In this document: positions 45,066 through 47,550 of the stretch, one piece after another | Numbering within the stretch: position 1 is the stretch's first letter | How the letters are laid out: each line of letters begins with the position of its first letter | Assembly: GCA_007988785.1 (NCBI GenBank) | Contig: BJUU01000019.1 | Span: 1 to 47,550, forward strand | Reading direction: 5' to 3' | Source of the DNA: Agrococcus baldri | Lineage (GTDB): Bacteria; Actinomycetota; Actinomycetes; Actinomycetales; Microbacteriaceae | Length of the DNA: 47,550 bases | Notes under the pieces: generated by a model | The model's input: only the letters and a program-made list of their open reading frames with translations | What the model was told of the DNA's origin: nothing | Databases searched by the model: none | Made by a program: the position numbers and the translations under genes

Positions 45066-46052
45066 TCAGCGCCACCCGAGCAGCACGGTCGCGTCGAGCG
45101 CCTCGTCGCTGCGCACCTCGATGCCCCGGAAGCCGGCGAGCTCGAGGATCTCGGTGCCGAGCTCGGCCTGGTGCGGCGCGATCTCGGTGATGAGCATGCC
45201 GCCGTCGCGCAGCAGCGCACCCAGCGCGAGCGCGTGCTCGCCGAGCGGGTCGAGGCCGTCGTGGCCGCCGTCGAGCGCGGTGCGCGGCTCCGACTCGAGG
45301 ATCCCGTGCGGCAGCAGCTGCAGCTGCGAGGTGGGCACGTAGGGCAGGTTGGCCGCGATCACGTCGAAGGGCGCGGATGCGCTGATGCGGCCCTGGCCGG
45401 CGGCTCCGGCCTCGCCGGTCGCGAGCGCGAGCGCGCTGCCGGCCAGCACGACGCGGGCGCCCGGCAGGTTGCGCTCGGCGCACGCGACGGCGAAGCGGTC
45501 GCTGTCGACCGCGACCGCCTCGATGCCCGGCACCCGGTGGATCGCGAGCGCCGCGATGGCGCCGGTGCCGCAGCCGAAGTCGAGCAGGCGGGGCGGCGCG
45601 GCCGCGGCGCCCCGCTCGTCGCGCAGCTCGCGCAGCCGGTCGGCGACGAGGCTCGCGAGCAGCACCGTGCGGCTGCGCGGCACGAACACGCCGAAGTCCA
45701 CCTGCACGCGCAGCTCGGCGAACTGCGCGTGCTCGACGATGTGCTCGATGCGCTCGCCGTGCACGCGGCGGTCGACGAGCAGCTCGAGGATCTCCTCCGC
45801 GTCGCCGCGCCCGTCGGGGCCGACGCGCTCCGCGTGCTCGCGCAGCACCTCGTACTCGTCCTCGGCGAACACGCTGCCGCCCGCTCGCAGCAGGACGATC
45901 AGCGCATCGCGGTCATGGCTGGGAGCTGGGTCGCCGGGCACCGGGTCGTCGTGCACCGGGCCGTCGGGCACCGGGCCGTCGGGCACCGGGCCGTCGGGCA
46001 CCGGGCCGTCGGGCACCGGGCCGTCGGCTCGCCCGTCGTCACGCGCATCCAT
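45066..46052 (-). CDS. PrmC-like protein N5-glutamine methyltransferase with 5-residue repeats
   Basis: The predicted 328-residue class I methyltransferase has SAM motif I LLDFGCGTGAIA (about 152-163) and the ANLPYVPTSQL motif, an NPPY variant, as in PrmC/HemK enzymes that methylate release factors; an LPY form is common in the putative N5-glutamine MTase subgroup. About 49 residues precede the family start (DRDALIVLLRAGGSVFAEDEY) and include tandem DGPVP repeats encoded by 15-bp DNA repeats. ATG at 46052 is supported by TATCGT 8 nt upstream; GTG codons inside the repeats are alternatives. It is divergent from the M20 gene with only 24 bp between starts. Confidence 0.83.
   Translation of the reverse strand: MDARDDGRADGPVPDGPVPDGPVPDGPVPDGPVHDDPVPGDPAPSHDRDALIVLLRAGGSVFAEDEYEVLREHAERVGPDGRGDAEEILELLVDRRVHGERIEHIVEHAQFAELRVQVDFGVFVPRSRTVLLASLVADRLRELRDERGAAAAPPRLLDFGCGTGAIAALAIHRVPGIEAVAVDSDRFAVACAERNLPGARVVLAGSALALATGEAGAAGQGRISASAPFDVIAANLPYVPTSQLQLLPHGILESEPRTALDGGHDGLDPLGEHALALGALLRDGGMLITEIAPHQAELGTEILELAGFRGIEVRSDEALDATVLLGWR
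45930..46034. repeat. 15-bp in-frame tandem repeat (minisatellite)
   Basis: Four perfect copies of GCCGTCGGGCACCGG (45960-46019) flanked by degenerate copies on both sides. On the minus strand they encode repeats of Gly-Pro-Val-Pro-Asp in the PrmC-like protein. The 15-bp unit keeps the frame whatever the copy number. Confidence 0.9.
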
Positions 46053-46076
46053 CGCTCGCGACGATAGCCTGCGCCC
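46053..46076. promoter_or_regulatory. 24-bp divergent promoter with overlapping -10 elements
   Basis: TAGCCT (46065-46070, plus) lies 6 nt before the M20 GTG, while the minus-strand TATCGT (46061-46066) lies 8 nt before the PrmC-like ATG. The two hexamers overlap, so both genes appear leaderless and the promoters should exclude each other. Confidence 0.55.
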
Positions 46077-47375
46077 GTGCAGATCGCCGACGACGCCATC
46101 GACCACCTGATCGCGCTCGTGCGCGTGCCGACCGAGACCGCCGAGCAACTTCCGGCCTTCGGCGCCGCCCTGCGCGAGCGCTTCCCGCTGCTGTTCGCCG
46201 AGCTCGAGGTCGAGCAGGTCGGCGCCACGCTCCTGACCCGCTGGCCGGGCCGCGACGCGAGCGGCGCGCCCGCGCTGCTCATGGCGCACCAGGATGTCGT
46301 GCCGGCCCCGCCTGCCGGGTGGACGCATCCGCCGTACTCCGGGCACCGCGACGAGACCCACATCTGGGGCCGCGGAACCCTCGACGACAAGGGCTCGCTG
46401 GTCGGCATCTGCGTGGCGGTCGAGGCGCTGCTGGCGGCCGGCTTCGTGCCGGCGCGCGACGTGTGGCTGCTGTTCGGGCACGACGAGGAGACGATGGGCA
46501 CGGGCGCCGAGTCGGCGATCGCCGAGCTCGAGCGGCGCGGCGTGCGGCCGGCGTGGGCGCTCGACGAGGGCGGCGCGATCATCGAGCCGCCGATCCCGGG
46601 CGTGGAGCGCGACGTGGCCGTGGTGGGCGTGGCCGAGAAGGGCTTCGCGAACGTGCGGATGCGCGTGGCGCAGGAGGGCGGGCACGCGTCGACCCCACCG
46701 GCGCTGCCGGCGACGTCGCGGCTGGCGCGCGCGATCCGGCGGCTCGACTTCGCGACGTGGCCGCGGTCGCTGCCCGAGCCGGCGCTGCGGATGCTCGAGC
46801 TGCTGGGTGCGGAGGCCGGCGGTGCGCAGGGGGCCGTGCTGCGCCGGGTGCGGCGGGCGCGGCCGCTCGTGGAGCGGATCCTGGCGCGGCAGGACGAGAC
46901 GCGGGCGATGCTCGCGACCACCGCCGTCGTGACGCAGCTCTCGGGCGCGGCGGCGGCGAATGCGCTCGCGGAGGAGGCGGTCGCCGTGGTGAACGCGCGC
47001 ATCGCGCTCGACTCGTCGGTCGACGAGACGCTCGCGTTCATGCGGCGCGCGATCGCGGACGATGCGGTCGAGCTGACGGTGCTGCACGGGCACGGGCCGA
47101 GCCCGGAGAGCCCCGTCGGCGGCGCCGGATGGGATGACGTCGAGGCCGCGATCGCGCGCCTGCGGCCCGATGTCCTGCCGGTGCCCTACGTGATGCTCGG
47201 CGGCACCGACGGCCGGCACGCGCACCGCATCACCGACCGCGTCTACCGCTTCGCGCCGTTCGAGATGACCCGCGCGGAACGGCTGACGCTGCACGCGCGC
47301 GACGAGCGCATCCGCACCGACACCTGGCTGGCGGGGTGCCGCTGGTACGTCGACCTGATCGAGACGAGCTGCTGA
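46077..47375 (+). CDS. M20 family metallopeptidase (carboxypeptidase S-like)
   Basis: Zinc exopeptidase or amidase of 432 residues. Metal ligands and catalytic residues are H71 and D73 in MAHQDVVP, D103 in GRGTLDDKGS, E137-E138 in HDEETMGTGAE and the C-terminal GGTDGRHAHRI. The length and PPAGWTHPPYSGH motif resemble carboxypeptidase S. There is no signal peptide, so it is cytoplasmic. The GTG start is set by TAGCCT-6 nt. Substrate is unknown; acyl-amino acids or dipeptides are likely. A short-repeat array starts 4 bases after its stop. Confidence 0.92.
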   Translation: MQIADDAIDHLIALVRVPTETAEQLPAFGAALRERFPLLFAELEVEQVGATLLTRWPGRDASGAPALLMAHQDVVPAPPAGWTHPPYSGHRDETHIWGRGTLDDKGSLVGICVAVEALLAAGFVPARDVWLLFGHDEETMGTGAESAIAELERRGVRPAWALDEGGAIIEPPIPGVERDVAVVGVAEKGFANVRMRVAQEGGHASTPPALPATSRLARAIRRLDFATWPRSLPEPALRMLELLGAEAGGAQGAVLRRVRRARPLVERILARQDETRAMLATTAVVTQLSGAAAANALAEEAVAVVNARIALDSSVDETLAFMRRAIADDAVELTVLHGHGPSPESPVGGAGWDDVEAAIARLRPDVLPVPYVMLGGTDGRHAHRITDRVYRFAPFEMTRAERLTLHARDERIRTDTWLAGCRWYVDLIETSC

Positions 47376-47378
47376 GCC

Positions 47379-47539
47379 GAGTGGCCGGCTCTCGCACCGA
47401 AGAGTGGTCACTACGGGGAACGAGTGGCCGCTCCGGGAAATGAGTGGCCGCTCCGGGGAATGAGTGGCCGCCCGGGGGATGACTGGTCACTTTGGCGATC
47501 GTCCCTGGCAGATCGCTCGGGCGGGGAAGTGACCACTCA
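47379..47539. repeat. Tandem 19-23-mers plus nested palindrome at the right edge
   Basis: Six direct units start at 47379, 47402, 47422, 47442, 47462 and 47481, with consensus GAGTGGCCGCTCCGGGGAAT. The last unit, GACTGGTCACTT (47481-47492), pairs with an inverted AAGTGACCACTC (47528-47539), and inside it GCGATC (47495-47500) pairs with GATCGC (47511-47516). The design matches the left repeat of the DUF559 cassette but the sequence differs. No gene is visible in the remaining bases to 47550. Confidence 0.85.
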
Positions 47540-47550
47540 CACGCGGAAGG

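Noticed and set aside
45930-46034. CRISPR or regulatory iterons
   Set aside because: The 15-bp period is coding and in frame with no spacers; a protein-coding minisatellite explains it.
47379-47539. CRISPR array
   Set aside because: Units are contiguous with no unique spacers, and no cas genes are near.

Overview
The window is one stretch of a very GC-rich chromosome (about 70% G+C by eye) from an actinobacterium. The gene order hflX-lexA, recA-recX-DUF3046-clgR-cinA-pgsA-ftsK and rnj-dapA ... pnp-rpsO, the PriA-type HisA and the GluAB transporter all point to Actinomycetota. The best guess is family Microbacteriaceae (Agrococcus-like). That placement rests on recognising proteins and gene order, not on a search. 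Nearly all genes lie on the minus strand.

Layout from left to right. 1-1.8 kb: glutamate ABC transporter (binding protein and ATPase; permeases are off the left edge). 1.8-4.6 kb: infC-rpmI-rplT-TrmH-type rRNA methylase operon, with a DUF1844 gene divergent from infC. 4.9-9.0 kb: hisC-hisB-hisH-hisA-SseB operon. 9.0-10.3 kb: divergent SOS pair, a LysM cell-division inhibitor and lexA, sharing two LexA-box-like sites. 10.3-18.0 kb: hflX, a small methyltransferase, dapF, miaA, miaB, a lipoprotein, recX and recA. 18.2-22.9 kb: DUF3046, clgR, cinA, pgsA and ftsK. 23-26.1 kb: a MacAB-like adaptor, ATPase and permease exporter. 26.2-32.1 kb: rnj, dapA, dapB, thyA and folA, plus a GNAT gene on the plus strand. 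32.2-34.4 kb: an accessory island (GNAT, a DUF559 nuclease-like gene between mirrored palindromic repeats, a histidine phosphatase). 34.5-38.8 kb: M16 peptidase, pnp, rpsO. 38.9-45 kb: PrsW protease, aspA and a tryptophan-to-anthranilate operon (kynA, amidohydrolase, kynU). 45-47.4 kb: PrmC-like methyltransferase divergent from an M20 peptidase. The window ends in a short-repeat array.

Functional links. Three lysine/diaminopimelate genes (dapA, dapB, dapF) are dispersed. SOS control joins recA/recX with lexA and the LysM inhibitor through an identical 16-bp site. At least 13 genes carry a TANNNT hexamer exactly 6 nt before an ATG/GTG start, which predicts leaderless mRNAs and helped choose starts.

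The observations I rate highest are the DUF559 cassette bounded by mirrored nested palindromes whose units also supply the stop codons of both convergent genes; a second, differently sequenced array of the same design at the right end; a kynurenine operon in which an amidohydrolase sits where a formamidase is expected; and an infC gene that appears to start at ATC and carries a very long low-complexity tail. No gap between genes exceeds 300 bases, and I saw no rRNA, tRNA, CRISPR array or insertion sequence.
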